Assembly (NCBI GenBank): GCA_009761415.1
Contig: QUOL01000001.1
Span: forward strand, 186,001-250,000
From: Sarcomyxa edulis
Lineage: Eukaryota; Basidiomycota; Agaricomycetes; Agaricales; Mycenaceae
Reading direction: 5' to 3'
Length of the DNA stretch: 64,000 nucleotides
Numbering within the stretch: position 1 is the stretch's first letter; every line of letters starts with the position of its first letter. A program made the translations under genes and the position numbers. Below, piece by piece: positions 1-10,200 of this stretch. Below the pieces are notes generated by a model. The model was not told the DNA's origin, ran no database searches, and saw only the letters and a list, made by a program, of their open reading frames with translations.

Positions 1-2089
1 CTAACCTCATGGCCCCTTTTCTTCCACGTCATTCCCGAGTCTAGAGCAGCCACCAAACCTTTCTTCGACAATAACCCCCCAGTCGCATTTGGACAAGGCT
101 TTAGCTTTGAAGACGAAAGCGGAGCTGAGATTGTATATCGTCTCACTGGTAGGGTGCAGCATCTAGCTGGCAACCATTTCATCTCACAACTTAATCTTGG
201 GGACCGTGCTTTCGAATACAACGACATGGAGAACCATGGTCGTTTATCTGAAATTGGCCCCAGCAGTTTCTTCGATACTTCATCACGTGAAACATCACTA
301 CTAGTATTTTGCCGGGTATCGTCTCAAAAGGTCAGACTTCTACGGTTGAGCTTTTTGAATGACTACTGAGGCTCTAGAATTAGGTTTCATCCCGTACAAG
401 ACATGCTATCGCAAACGACTTTGAGATCATAGATCCCGACACAACTCCAATATCTATAGATGTCAGCGACACTGATTGGGAATATTATGACCCCAACTTA
501 TACGATAATCTTGGCGACACAGAGGACCACGATGTTCATACAAGTACTGATGCATCTGATGGTTCCAACTTGAACACTGTCGACCTCCGTATACCTATCA
601 CTGCTGTGCCCAACATTGTCGACGTCCCTACAACTCGAAGTCCGTCACCCTTTCCGATGCACTGCTACTCATGTGGAGCACGAGGAAACGGCCATGAAGA
701 AGAAGATCAGGAAATGATACAGTGTGAGCGGTGCGAGAAGTGGTCTCATCGCGCTTGCGTCAATAAAACGACAGACTCGGACGACTGCGATTGGAACGAT
801 CCAGATGTGATCTTCATCTGCACTGGATGTTACATTCGACCAGAAACTCCGCATTCCATGTATGTACTCTACCTCGTACAATCTGCACTACTGACGAACG
901 ACAAAATATGATGTGTAATCATTACAGTTTCGACCCTGGAGAATTATCTATGCAACGTCTTATGCCGACAAGTTCAAGGATATGGCTCCCTGCTAGATTT
1001 CTCTCCTTTGACCTTCTACGCGTCAAGGAGGAATATGAGTTTGAATGGGTACAAGGTGTCGTATTACCGAAGGCACGAGGCCAACAGGATGCTGATTTGT
1101 CTGTTAAATTCCGACGGGATCGCAAGTTCTGTGAAGGACGTTATGACATTATCCTAGAACCTGACCAGGTGAGTGCCAACCTACAACAAAATTTATATCT
1201 GGACCTGCCAGTGGCTCATAGAGCTTTCCTGATACAGATAGGTCGTATACGCTTCCCACTTGGGTGGCGGAGCCGCAACAACTCACCGGACATTGGTTCT
1301 GATACCTCGACAGATGACAGTGCAGAGCTCAGATCACTGTTTGCGTCTTTAGTGCCACAGCTTGCGGACTTATTGGTAGCTTGGAATGTCGACAACCCTG
1401 TCATTGCTAGCTGGACCGAATGGCTCAAGAAATGTGTACCAAGCGGAAGGGCAAATGCCTCTTACTCGTGGATTCATGAACGGAATCCCCGTGTACGGAC
1501 TCTCGAAGCCGAGGAAGTTCTTTTTGATACTCTCAAAGCCCTTTTGGAAAGTGAACGGCTCAATCAACTTAACCTCACGGAGACATTGCAGAGAGTCTGG
1601 GGTGTAGGCGCAATGTTTCTATATCTGGTTGCCATTCAGCGCAATCTCGGAGAACCAATCACGCTGGACGGAACTCTTCTCCAGGAGCTCGACGATTCGG
1701 ATCCGGCTGTCATGCCAAAGGTCATTCGTCCTGCTTTAGCATCGGAAGCTGGGTTGGAAAAAATGTGGTCGTCGATCGATCCGCTCAGCATAAAGCACCA
1801 GAACAATTGGGGTCCTGATGAGCTCTTCAGCTTCCGTTCTCAATTTGATGCAGAGCACATCGTTCATGACTCGAAACTGAAGGCACCGCGGTTTCAACGA
1901 CTCACAACAACAGCACCTACACTGCCGTCGACTATCCTGTCACCAACCCTCGAGCCTGTAGTGGAGACGGAGCCTATCACAATTCCGAGAGTCGCGAAGA
2001 AGTCAACCAAAAAGGCTCAAAGGGGAGAGATGAAAGTAGAAGGTCCAGTTGTATTGCGGCGAAGTAGTAGACTAGTAAAGAGAACTTGA
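1..2089 (+). CDS. PHD-finger protein, 5'-truncated by the window edge
   Basis: Open from base 1, so the start lies outside the window. Best model: exons 1-315, 384-859 and 928-2089, with 68-nt introns at 316-383 (GTATCG..TAG) and 860-927 (GTATGT..ACAG), both keeping frame. Exon 2 carries a C4HC3 PHD finger at 663-830 (CYSC, then QCERC, WSHRAC, and a final CTGC), a zinc module that usually reads histone tails. The C-terminal part is unrecognised and ends in a basic Lys/Arg-rich tail. The upstream segment has no motif I know. Probably a nuclear chromatin-associated protein, by inference from the finger only. The tandem repeats begin less than 100 bp past the stop. Confidence 0.75.
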
Positions 2090-2169
2090 GCATATAGACC
2101 CAATTCAAGTCTGACAATCTGTCCACTCGCCCAGCAATGATAGAAACTGTTCGGTGAAAAGTCAATTTG

Positions 2170-2450
2170 TCGGGGTAAAAGTTAGTTTGGTAGGGTGCAA
2201 GTTAACTTGGTAGGAGGAAAAGTTAACTTGGTAGGGTGCAAGTTAACTTGGTAGGGTGCAAGTTAACTTGGTAGGGTGCAAGTTAACTTGGTAGGGTGCA
2301 AGTTAACTTGGTAGGGGGAAAAGTTAACTTGGTCGGGTGCAAGTTAACTTGGTAGGGGGAAAAGTTAACTTGGTCAGGTGCAAGTTAACTTGGTAGGGGG
2401 AAAAGTTAACTTGGTCGGGTGGTTAACTTGGTGCAAGTTAACTTGGTAGG
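2170..2450. repeat. Minisatellite, 13 copies of GTTAACTTGG
   Basis: About 13 copies of GTTAACTTGG spaced every 20-22 bp, joined by GTAGGGTGCAA or GTAGGGGGAAAA spacers. The first copies use the GTGCAA spacer and the later ones alternate GTGCAA with GGGAAAA, so a higher-order unit of about 42 bp has formed. Each copy contains the palindrome GTTAAC. No reading frame of note crosses it. Confidence 0.9.
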
Positions 2451-2660
2451 GGAACACGTTGACGGTAAGTTGGCGTGAAAAGTTGACATGCGAAGTCACG
2501 ACTCACAAAGGCCCACTTGTGGTTCAATGTTTCAGGCCCTTGCACGATCCAGACTTCCACATATGATGTAGAGGCCGTCGAATTGAGGCTGAACTTGCCC
2601 ATATCTAGAATATTGAGAAGCAATCACATCAGTTTAGCATATAAGACAAGATTTTGTTCT

Positions 2661-2840
2661 ACGAGATTCCCTCCGGCCCTTGACAACGGGTAGACTCGCG
2701 TACTACGAGATAACCTCTGGCCTTTGACGACGCGTTGACTTGTGTACTACAAGATTTCCTCTGGCCTTTAACGACGCGTAGGCTCGTGTACTTACTACGA
2801 GACTCCCTGCGGCTTTCGACGATGTGTAGACTCGTGATGA
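2661..2840. repeat. 44-bp tandem repeat, four diverged copies
   Basis: Four copies start near 2661, 2705, 2749 and 2797, each beginning ACGAGAT or ACAAGAT and containing CCTCTGGCCTTTGACGACG-like sequence followed by TAGACTCGTGTACT. Spacing is 44, 44 and 48 bp. It ends about 40 bp before the retrotransposon insertion site. Confidence 0.75.
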
Positions 2841-2881
2841 TCGTGGCTGTGGCTGTAGTGCTTCCCGAACACGGTTTTGCA

Positions 2882-2886
2882 CGGCT
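2882..2886. repeat. Left target-site duplication CGGCT
   Basis: CGGCT directly precedes the left LTR and is repeated at 16828-16832 directly after the right LTR. Five base pairs is the usual duplication size for Ty3/Gypsy integrases. Confidence 0.93.
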
Positions 2887-3235
2887 TGTGATACGGCCCG
2901 TGACGTGACTTCGGTGAGTAGAACGTTAGAAGTCTTGAGGTTGATCCGAAGTGAGCCCGACATCGGGAACGGAGTCGGGGAGGCTGTGACCGGGCTTCCG
3001 GGAGCAGTTACGCGTACTCAGGCACCGAGGGCGGGGATCAACCGAGTATCACGCTGACACCGGGCAGTCTTCTTGTATTAAGATAGCATGCTAGGGTGTT
3101 TGTGGTGATTGTAATATATTAAGGTTCAAGTAAAATAGTACAAGTATATATACTAGGTACTATACAGCTAACAACAAGGTCCGTGTACCTGAGTCTATGG
3201 ACATGTCACAGTCACGTGTTACCCATGTTATCACA
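2887..3235 (-). repeat. 3' LTR of the chromovirus
   Basis: 349 bp, same length and apparently the same sequence as 16479-16827. In element sense it begins TGTGATAACATGG and ends CCGTATCACA, and carries a TATATATA box about 100 bp in, a plausible core promoter. Confidence 0.95.
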
Positions 3236-3247
3236 GTGCCCCCCACA
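3236..3247 (-). other. Candidate polypurine tract
   Basis: On the minus strand TGTGGGGGGCAC lies directly against the 3' LTR. The G-run fits the plus-strand primer site expected at this place, although it is short and ends in a pyrimidine. Position is the main evidence. Confidence 0.5.
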
Positions 3248-3303
3248 TGTCCTAACGCTAGCGTAAACGGACCTGATCCAAAAGAGAACGAAAAAACCGT
3301 GCA

Positions 3304-5832
3304 CTACTTATGATTGCGACCAGCACGCTTGCCCCGCTTGCTACGCCGCGCTTCACCGTCCAGCACAGCCGCCATAGGCGCCGCCATCAAGATAGGCGGT
3401 CGCACCCCAATGCGTTCCTCCAGCACGACACCAAACCGTGGAAACACCGAGGACGGAGCAGAGGTCGAAGCGGAACTCTCACCCCTTCCGGGAGACCGAA
3501 TACGCTCAGCCAGAGGCAACGGCCGTCTCTCAGATACCGAACGACGCGAGTACGACCGCGAAGAATAAGACGGTGCAGGTGACCGACTACGGCGCCCACG
3601 CGCCCGGCCCACAGAGGGATCCCGATATGATCGACGACGAGAAGGACGCCGACTGGACCCCGCAGTACTCCTGGAAACAGTACGAGACCCTCGCCGTCGA
3701 GCACGCGGCTCCGAAGTCGAGTAATGAGCCTCCGACCCAGAGTCAGAACGACTCCGAGGACGCCCACCAGCGCTCTCACTACGAGAACGGGAACGCCGTC
3801 GGATGAACTGTCGCGCAGGAGGGGGAGGAGACGCCCTGGATGAGCGAGACGCATCGCCCTGAGTCGCAGTCCAGTCCATAGGACTGGCGGCGCCCGTCAA
3901 GCCATTCCCGAAGACCTGTCGGCTAATAGTCAAGGCAGTCCCGATCGCCACGTCGTACTCCGATTTCCCCACCATCTGGCAATGGACGCGCTGACCCAGA
4001 AGCGTCTGACCAGTCATCAGGCCACACAGGATGGCCGCACTTTCCATGCGATCAAGCTGGACATACCACGCCTGACGATGTTCCATGCGAACCTCAGCCA
4101 CCTCGGCCACCGTCATAGCCACCGTGCAGGACCTCATGACATCCAGCAACCCCGCGCGCAACGTATCAAAAGATACCCTCGTAAGGTCATCCAGCCGAAC
4201 AAAGCTCGTGGCTTCAAAACGCGCCATGGGAGACCGGGACGCACGCTTCGTGCCCACCGGAGAACCAGAACGCCTCCTAGAGCCAACCGCCTGACGTGGA
4301 AGAGGTGACGAAGAATGCTCCCTATCCCGAGACAAGGAACGCCGAGTCGAATAAGACCGACGCGATGACAGGGAATGGGAACGACGTGCTGAAGAGACAC
4401 TGCTGGAGCGCCCGCGCCGCGAGCCCGTATTACGCCTCGTATCAAGGGATCGGCTTCGCGACCGCGACAACGCACGCCTCGGGGACATAGCTCTCCTCTT
4501 CCCACGAGAGTCAGAAGGCGAACGTGGAGGAAGCGGCGGCGCCACTGCGGTAGACGGATTCTTCCGTCCCCAGCCAGCATCCCGAACTGGAGGCACCCAA
4601 CCAGGTCGCGTAGAAAACCCTCGAGACGCGTGCGCCACGGGTAAACCACGAATACCGCGAAACGGAACCCGTGGGACAGCACTTGGACCGGCCCTCAAAG
4701 CTGGACCTGTCGGCGTAGCACCAGGCGGAGAAACGACACCCGCCGCAGACGCTCGAGGACTGGAAGACGGCAAGGTGACAGCAGCAGCTCGCGGCCGCGC
4801 ATCGTCAACACCAGACATCTGAACATCCCGCCCTAACGGTGGACTTCCGGGCAAACCGCTTGAAGGCCGACCCCCATCGTCATCGTCGTCGGTGTCAGAT
4901 ATCCCGCCAGAGCCCTGGATCTCCCAACGCTCCTTACCAGTCTTCGACAAGGGAGGTAAGAGATCTACCGAAGGCGGCTTCGCCACCGCGCCGACTGTCC
5001 CTTTAGCCGGCATCAACGTCCTGTACATCCATACCGACGGCTTGTAAGGACGCAAAACGGCATGATTGCGCTCACTCCGGCTGAAATACTTCAAACGAGG
5101 CGCCGGGCAACCGAACATCTCGCCAGAAAGCTCGCTCGTGCAACGATCAGGGTCCGAAAAAAAATATAACGTTCGCATTCGCGCCCTGTCGTACCGCACC
5201 GCGTGACCTTTCGGAGCGTGAGCATGCTTTATCATGCACGAATTATTATCCCCATCTAAATCCTCCCAAAAGATCTCCCATGATTTTCCCTTTTCCACAC
5301 CCATAACCGGCGGGCATTCCACCCAGGGCATCCGTTGAGGGTCTAGTACGAGCAGAGTAGGTTCCTTGTAGGGAAAGTCCAAAATGACAGGTGGAACGGG
5401 GACGGGCGTGACAGGCGCGGCAGCCTCGATAGCTTTGTATCTTTCGTAGTAGCGCCCCCCAGGCCCATTATCCCATACATCATTGACAACGTCTCCTTTC
5501 TGAGAACCATGTATTCCGATGTAACCTTGGACTCTGGACCAGCCCTGATACCAAGAAGAAGAACGTTTCCGTTCTAGTTCAGCATAAGTGCGCTGAGGCG
5601 CGATCCAATGATTCTCACATCGCGCCAAGCCTATGCCCTGCCTCTTCTCGATATCCTCGAAGGGATTGACCTCCACTGTGAATTGCACCGTGGCTAGAGT
5701 TCCATGACAGAAGGTCGACACGCAGGAAGACATCCGATGATCTTCCACCGGAACATCGCTGACGGGGACGGGGTAATCGACGCCTTCGATATACTCGTGG
5801 ATAAGGTAACATGGCGCGCGTAACGCAAGCAA
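3304..5832 (-). CDS. Chromovirus extra ORF, downstream part: SR-protein-like
   Basis: An 842-codon open frame between pol and the 3' LTR, in the env position. It directly continues the 5833-6651 frame after a TAG at 5833-5835, with no ATG at its start; the first Met is about 33 codons in. Residues 1-280 are unrecognised. Residues 430-530 and 660-810 are RS/SR-rich, typical of SR splicing factors. Between them, residues 535-630 have the spacing and hydrophobic pattern of an RRM (beta SFVRLDDL, helix, beta VAEVRMEH, beta AWYVQLDRM, helix, beta QRVHCQMV), but RNP motifs are weak. The C-terminus is basic (SKRGKRAGRNHK). No membrane segment or signal peptide, so not an envelope protein. The role is inferred only: RNA binding or splicing interaction. 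Confidence 0.7.
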   Translation of the reverse strand: MLALRAPCYLIHEYIEGVDYPVPVSDVPVEDHRMSSCVSTFCHGTLATVQFTVEVNPFEDIEKRQGIGLARCENHWIAPQRTYAELERKRSSSWYQGWSRVQGYIGIHGSQKGDVVNDVWDNGPGGRYYERYKAIEAAAPVTPVPVPPVILDFPYKEPTLLVLDPQRMPWVECPPVMGVEKGKSWEIFWEDLDGDNNSCMIKHAHAPKGHAVRYDRARMRTLYFFSDPDRCTSELSGEMFGCPAPRLKYFSRSERNHAVLRPYKPSVWMYRTLMPAKGTVGAVAKPPSVDLLPPLSKTGKERWEIQGSGGISDTDDDDDGGRPSSGLPGSPPLGRDVQMSGVDDARPRAAAVTLPSSSPRASAAGVVSPPGATPTGPALRAGPSAVPRVPFRGIRGLPVAHASRGFSTRPGWVPPVRDAGWGRKNPSTAVAPPLPPRSPSDSRGKRRAMSPRRALSRSRSRSLDTRRNTGSRRGRSSSVSSARRSHSLSSRRSYSTRRSLSRDREHSSSPLPRQAVGSRRRSGSPVGTKRASRSPMARFEATSFVRLDDLTRVSFDTLRAGLLDVMRSCTVAMTVAEVAEVRMEHRQAWYVQLDRMESAAILCGLMTGQTLLGQRVHCQMVGKSEYDVAIGTALTISRQVFGNGLTGAASPMDWTATQGDASRSSRASPPPPARQFIRRRSRSRSESAGGRPRSRSDSGSEAHYSTSEPRARRRGSRTVSRSTAGSSRRPSRRRSYRDPSVGRARGRRSRSPAPSYSSRSYSRRSVSERRPLPLAERIRSPGRGESSASTSAPSSVFPRFGVVLEERIGVRPPILMAAPMAAVLDGEARRSKRGKRAGRNHK

Positions 5833-6651
5833 CTATAAACCTTCGACTTCCTGACACCCATTCATCCATACACCTATATACCTATTGTCGGCTTTTGCAA
5901 TGGGCCTGACGCGTAACTCATGCAGGGTAGGGGATGGACTTCGAGCCCGACGAGCGCTCGCCATAACTATCCAAGCAACACGTATGCGCAACCCACGCTG
6001 TACGCGAGCAACTTGATCTACAGCCCAATCAAATTGAACTTCGCCCCCCAAGCTAGGTACATCTTCCATAGTTGGCCAGCGAGGTCGTTCACTCCACCAA
6101 CCCGGCTCATTGGTAGCGATGTCCGATTCAGCTGCCATTAATCGATCCACATCGTTGCAGCGCAATCGTAAACCCACAGCTAGTTGGCTATCAACACTTC
6201 CCATTGTACCACCTCCTGGCTCGCTGCAAGTCCAGTGGTCCGTTAATGGCCAGTGTTCAGCCCATTCGCTCCTTTCCTGCGCTGTAAGGCTCGCAGGTCG
6301 GCGTATGAAAGCCAACCAGGGTTCTCTGCCAGAGTAACACTGAGGAGATACGGTACAGTCGAATCGACCTAGATGCCCGTCGTAACGTCGTTGATTCTGA
6401 GAAACAGGTAAAGCTCCTGACCACGTCGGATCAGCGACTCCGGGGTAGAAAGGGGTTTCAGAGCTGTTAGGTGACCACAACTCCCATCGTTGCTCATTTA
6501 AGAACACATCGCGCCCACTGTACTGTCGAAATGGAGGCAGAGCAAACAGAAATCGATCGTCCACGCTAGGTTTCTCATTGTATCCTTCTCCGCTCCAAAC
6601 TCTACAGCATGAATACCAAGCATTTATCGGAAGAGGCTGAGTAGAAGACAT
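5833..6651 (-). CDS. Chromovirus extra ORF, upstream part, ends at in-frame TAG
   Basis: Starts at ATG 6651 (MSSTQPLPINAWY) and runs 272 codons to TAG at 5833-5835; the same frame then stays open for another 842 codons. The region is Trp- and Pro-rich with no family I recognise. The uninterrupted frame would be about 1115 codons. Either the TAG is a nonsense mutation, or it is read through, or the downstream part starts internally. The base after TAG is T and the context lacks the classic readthrough hexamer, so a simple mutation is the default reading. It lies about 0.6 kb downstream of the pol stop. Confidence 0.65.
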   Translation of the reverse strand: MSSTQPLPINAWYSCCRVWSGEGYNEKPSVDDRFLFALPPFRQYSGRDVFLNEQRWELWSPNSSETPFYPGVADPTWSGALPVSQNQRRYDGHLGRFDCTVSPQCYSGREPWLAFIRRPASLTAQERSEWAEHWPLTDHWTCSEPGGGTMGSVDSQLAVGLRLRCNDVDRLMAAESDIATNEPGWWSERPRWPTMEDVPSLGGEVQFDWAVDQVARVQRGLRIRVAWIVMASARRARSPSPTLHELRVRPIAKADNRYIGVWMNGCQEVEGL

Positions 6652-7265
6652 TTTCGAGCGAGGAAAACGAGAACGAAGAACGTGGGGTCGGGGAATAAGA
6701 TACTCGCGCTAACGAGCAGCAAGTAGTAGTAAGAAAAGACTCGCGCTATCGAGCAGCAAGCCGTGTCCAAGATTCCGCGCTAAAAAGCAGCAGTACAAAC
6801 GGTGAGAGTCCGCGCTAACAGTCGTTATACGCCTTGTAAGGGGAAATAATCCGCGCTGAAAGCAGCAGATCAGAGGAACAGGTGAATAATGGTTTGGCGA
6901 CGTCGGCAGATTATGGGATGAAGGGGCAAAGTGGGCGCAGAAAACAAGATCTGGCGACCTCCTTTCCCAATTCAATCTTTACGTGGATCACGTGCTCGCG
7001 CCACTTCCCGCCGATCGCGATCTGCACTCTCTCGCCCCCTGTTCCTACAGGGGAAACCGCATTTCAACTGAGAGCTCTCGGTCGGAAAAGTATCAGCGCT
7101 GTAACATAGGCTAAAGATTATCTTCACTTTCACTTTTTAAAGCAATAATTCTCATTAGGATCGTAGAAGGATCAATCACGAACGCTTCTTGGCACACTTC
7201 CATGTACTACATGCTTAATACGGCGCACAGTATCCCACAACATTGACCACCTATCCTTGCTTCCT
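6652..7265 (-). other. Spacer between pol and extra ORF, with repeated CGCGCT/AGCAGCA words
   Basis: No long frame. On the + strand CGCGCT followed within a few bases by AGCAGCA occurs at 6705, 6742, 6776 and 6852, with a partial copy at 6811. In element sense some copies read GCTGCTTTCAGC, able to fold a 4-bp hairpin. The same word is in the 5' leader (16176, 16209) and in gag. It could hold a subgenomic promoter or RNA signal for the downstream frame; nothing in the sequence proves it. Confidence 0.6.
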
Positions 7266-10200
7266 TCACGCCACCGGTTTGAGTTTCATCGCGAGATACT
7301 CCCTACGCAAAGCAGGCGCGTTGCGCAGATCATACTCCGATACCCAAGAGTCATCTGCAGGATCAAAGTCCTTCCAACGCACCAAGTACATCCGACGATT
7401 ACCGTTCTTCCGCGAGGCAAGCCTGTGACCCAGGATAGCTTCGACTTCGTATTGCTCGATATCCAAATAATCACGGGTAGGAGGTAGGATGGTACGTTCC
7501 CCGAACTCGGAAGAGGATTGATGGTACTTCCGAAGGTGATCCAGGTTGAAGACCGGATGCATAGGGTAGTTCTCGGGCATCCGTAATCGGTACACCATAG
7601 GGTTCACCTTCTCCATAACCTCGAAGGGCCCAATAGTGCGTTGAATCAACTTCCTTCCAGTACCCTTGACATCGACGAGTTCGAGAGTGTGAGGATTAAC
7701 CAGGGCCCAATCTCCCACTTCCAATTCGTCCACTTTCCTTCGATGTTTGTTGTGCGCCCGCGCTTGTCGTTCCTGCGCGAGCACCAAACTATCTCTGGCC
7801 GATTTCCGATGTGACTCTAACTCGGCCACGAAACCCTCGCCCTTCTGACTGGGGAGAAAGGGGCGATCCACTCCATCAAGATGAGGGACTAATAACCCCG
7901 CCGCAGCTTTGGGTTGATAGCCCATCAACAAGAAGTCAGGCGAGTAGGAAGTCGAGGAGTGAACAGACGAATTGTAGGCTCTTTGTATCTCACTTAGCCA
8001 ACCCGCCCACGAAGCTCTGTCCGTGGCCACATAGGCTCGCAACATAGTCTCGATAGTGGCGTTCAGAATCTCGGTTTGTCCGTCTGTCTGGGGATGATGG
8101 GCTGAGGATAGCGCCATTACGCTCCCGTAGTAGGCAACCACAGATTTCCAAAACGCCGTAGACCACCGCCTATCTCTATCAGCAATTATACGGCTAGGCA
8201 ATCCGTACACATTAGCGATATTATTCACAAATAACTTCGCAAACCCTTCTTGGGATAATGTCTGATAAGTGGGGATTATCCGAGCATACTTAGTGAACTT
8301 GTCCACTATCACCAGTATAGCATCGAACTTCTCGTTCCCAGAGGGAGGCAGTCCCGTTATAAGGTCCAAGGAAACCGTATCGAAGGGACGAGATGGTATA
8401 TGAGCTGGCCTGAGGCCACCCTGCTTCTTCCTTCGATCCACCTTGATCTTCTGACAAACATCGCAAGTAGTAGTGTATAACTCGGTATCCTTTCGCATCG
8501 TGGACCAGAAGAAGGCTTCCTGAAGACGAGCCAAGAACCGACGCGGGCCGGCGTGAGCACTCTCGTAAGGGGACTCGTGGATCCAACGCAGCACGTAGGC
8601 TACCATTGATCTAGGTACGCATAGACGAGTATTCCAGTCAGCGTCAATGAAGTACATTAGCCCGTTCTTCCCGACACGAAAATGGGAGGGAGTAAGGAGC
8701 TTCTCCGCCTTCGGGTTCTCAACTACATACTTCGGTTTGAAGTAAGAATCCAACTGGTACCCCTCGATGAATCGACTAATCAGTTCCGGTTTGATAGAGA
8801 GTAGAAGATGTGGCTGATGAGCCCATTCTTCGTCCAAGTCTCTGTCCTCTGGCTTGCCCTTGACTCCAGCAGGATAAGTCCAGTGATCACCGTCGATGAA
8901 TGGTAGCGTCTCGTCGTCGCCAGTCACGTTCGTAGCAGGAGGTTCTTCCTCGCGCTTTTCAGCAGCAAGATGATCTTCCTCCTTACGTTTCTGGCCCCGC
9001 GTCTGTAATGCGAAAGCGTACTTGTCAATCGTCTCCTCAAACCACCAAACCGAGAACACGGCTCTCTCTGCCGGTGCAAAGAGGGCCTTGTCCTCAGCTC
9101 CTTGCGCCGTGTATTGCTTATCCTCATCCGGTATAATCGTTTGAATATCGTCCCTGATAGGCGAATCGTGCGGCGGTACCCGTGGAAGTCGCGACAACGG
9201 ATCTACGTTGGAGTGTACCTTTCCTGGCCTGTGAATGATCTTCAATCCAGGATAAGCAGCGTAAACCGCCCCCCACGCCGCGAGACGCCTATTGGTATTC
9301 TCATAGACACGCGCCCACTGAAGGGCAGCATGATCGGTAACCAGAATAACTGTCTCACCCTCGATGAATGGCTGAAACTTGACAAGCGCCTCCTTCGCGC
9401 CCAACGCTTCACGTTCCGTCGCACTGTAATTCCGCTCAGCAGACTTCAAAGTGCGACTCCAGGAGCAAATAACCCGTTCCACGTACACCACCGTCTCATC
9501 CAAAGTGTCCGCCCAACTGCCGCCGCCGACTGGCCTCTCCGCGTCGATGATCTCCTTTACAAGGTTGACCACCAAAGATGGTATAGGCAAGCCAGCATCC
9601 CAGGCGCGCTGCAGCTTGTCGTACACGGCGGTACCCTTCAGATCTCCCACTGATATGGGCTGCACCTGCTGCAAACTCGCTCCAAGCGCGAAATCAGAAG
9701 CATCCGTGTACAGGCGATAGGGTGTTCCCTGAACTGGATGACCCAGCACCGGCGCCGCGGCCAACGCGTCTTTTGCGCGTTGAAAGGCCACCTCATGCTC
9801 CGCGCGCCACAAGAACTTCACGCCTTTCTTCAACAACGCAAACAGAGGTGCGGCAATGAAAGCGTAGTGAGGAATGTAGGACGCAAAGTACACCACCATG
9901 CCCAGAAACTTCTGAAGCTCATTGACGCTAGTTGGGCGAGCTAAATCCTGAATCGCGCTGACCTTCTCCTGGTGGGTAGACAAACCCAAACGAGAAACCT
10001 TCTGGCCAAGCAGCAAAATCGAGGAGTAACCGACGAAACATTTGGCTGGCGAGAGGGTGATCCCCGCGCCCGCGATGGCACCGAGCACCCGATCCAAATG
10101 CACCAAATGATCTTCCCAAGACTTAGAGTAGATGACAATGTCGTCAATATATACCAAGGTGAAAAGCCAAAGGAAAGGGGACAACACCCCTTGCATTATT

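Noticed and set aside
2170..2450. CRISPR-like array
   Set aside because: The spacers are themselves repeated and the host is eukaryotic; it is a minisatellite.
3310..3806. Several + strand frames of 84-122 codons opposite the RS-rich ORF
   Set aside because: Antisense shadows of Arg/Ser codons (TCG/CGA bias); no own features.
3304..6651. Extra ORF as an envelope gene
   Set aside because: Position fits, but there is no signal peptide, transmembrane helix or Cys pattern.
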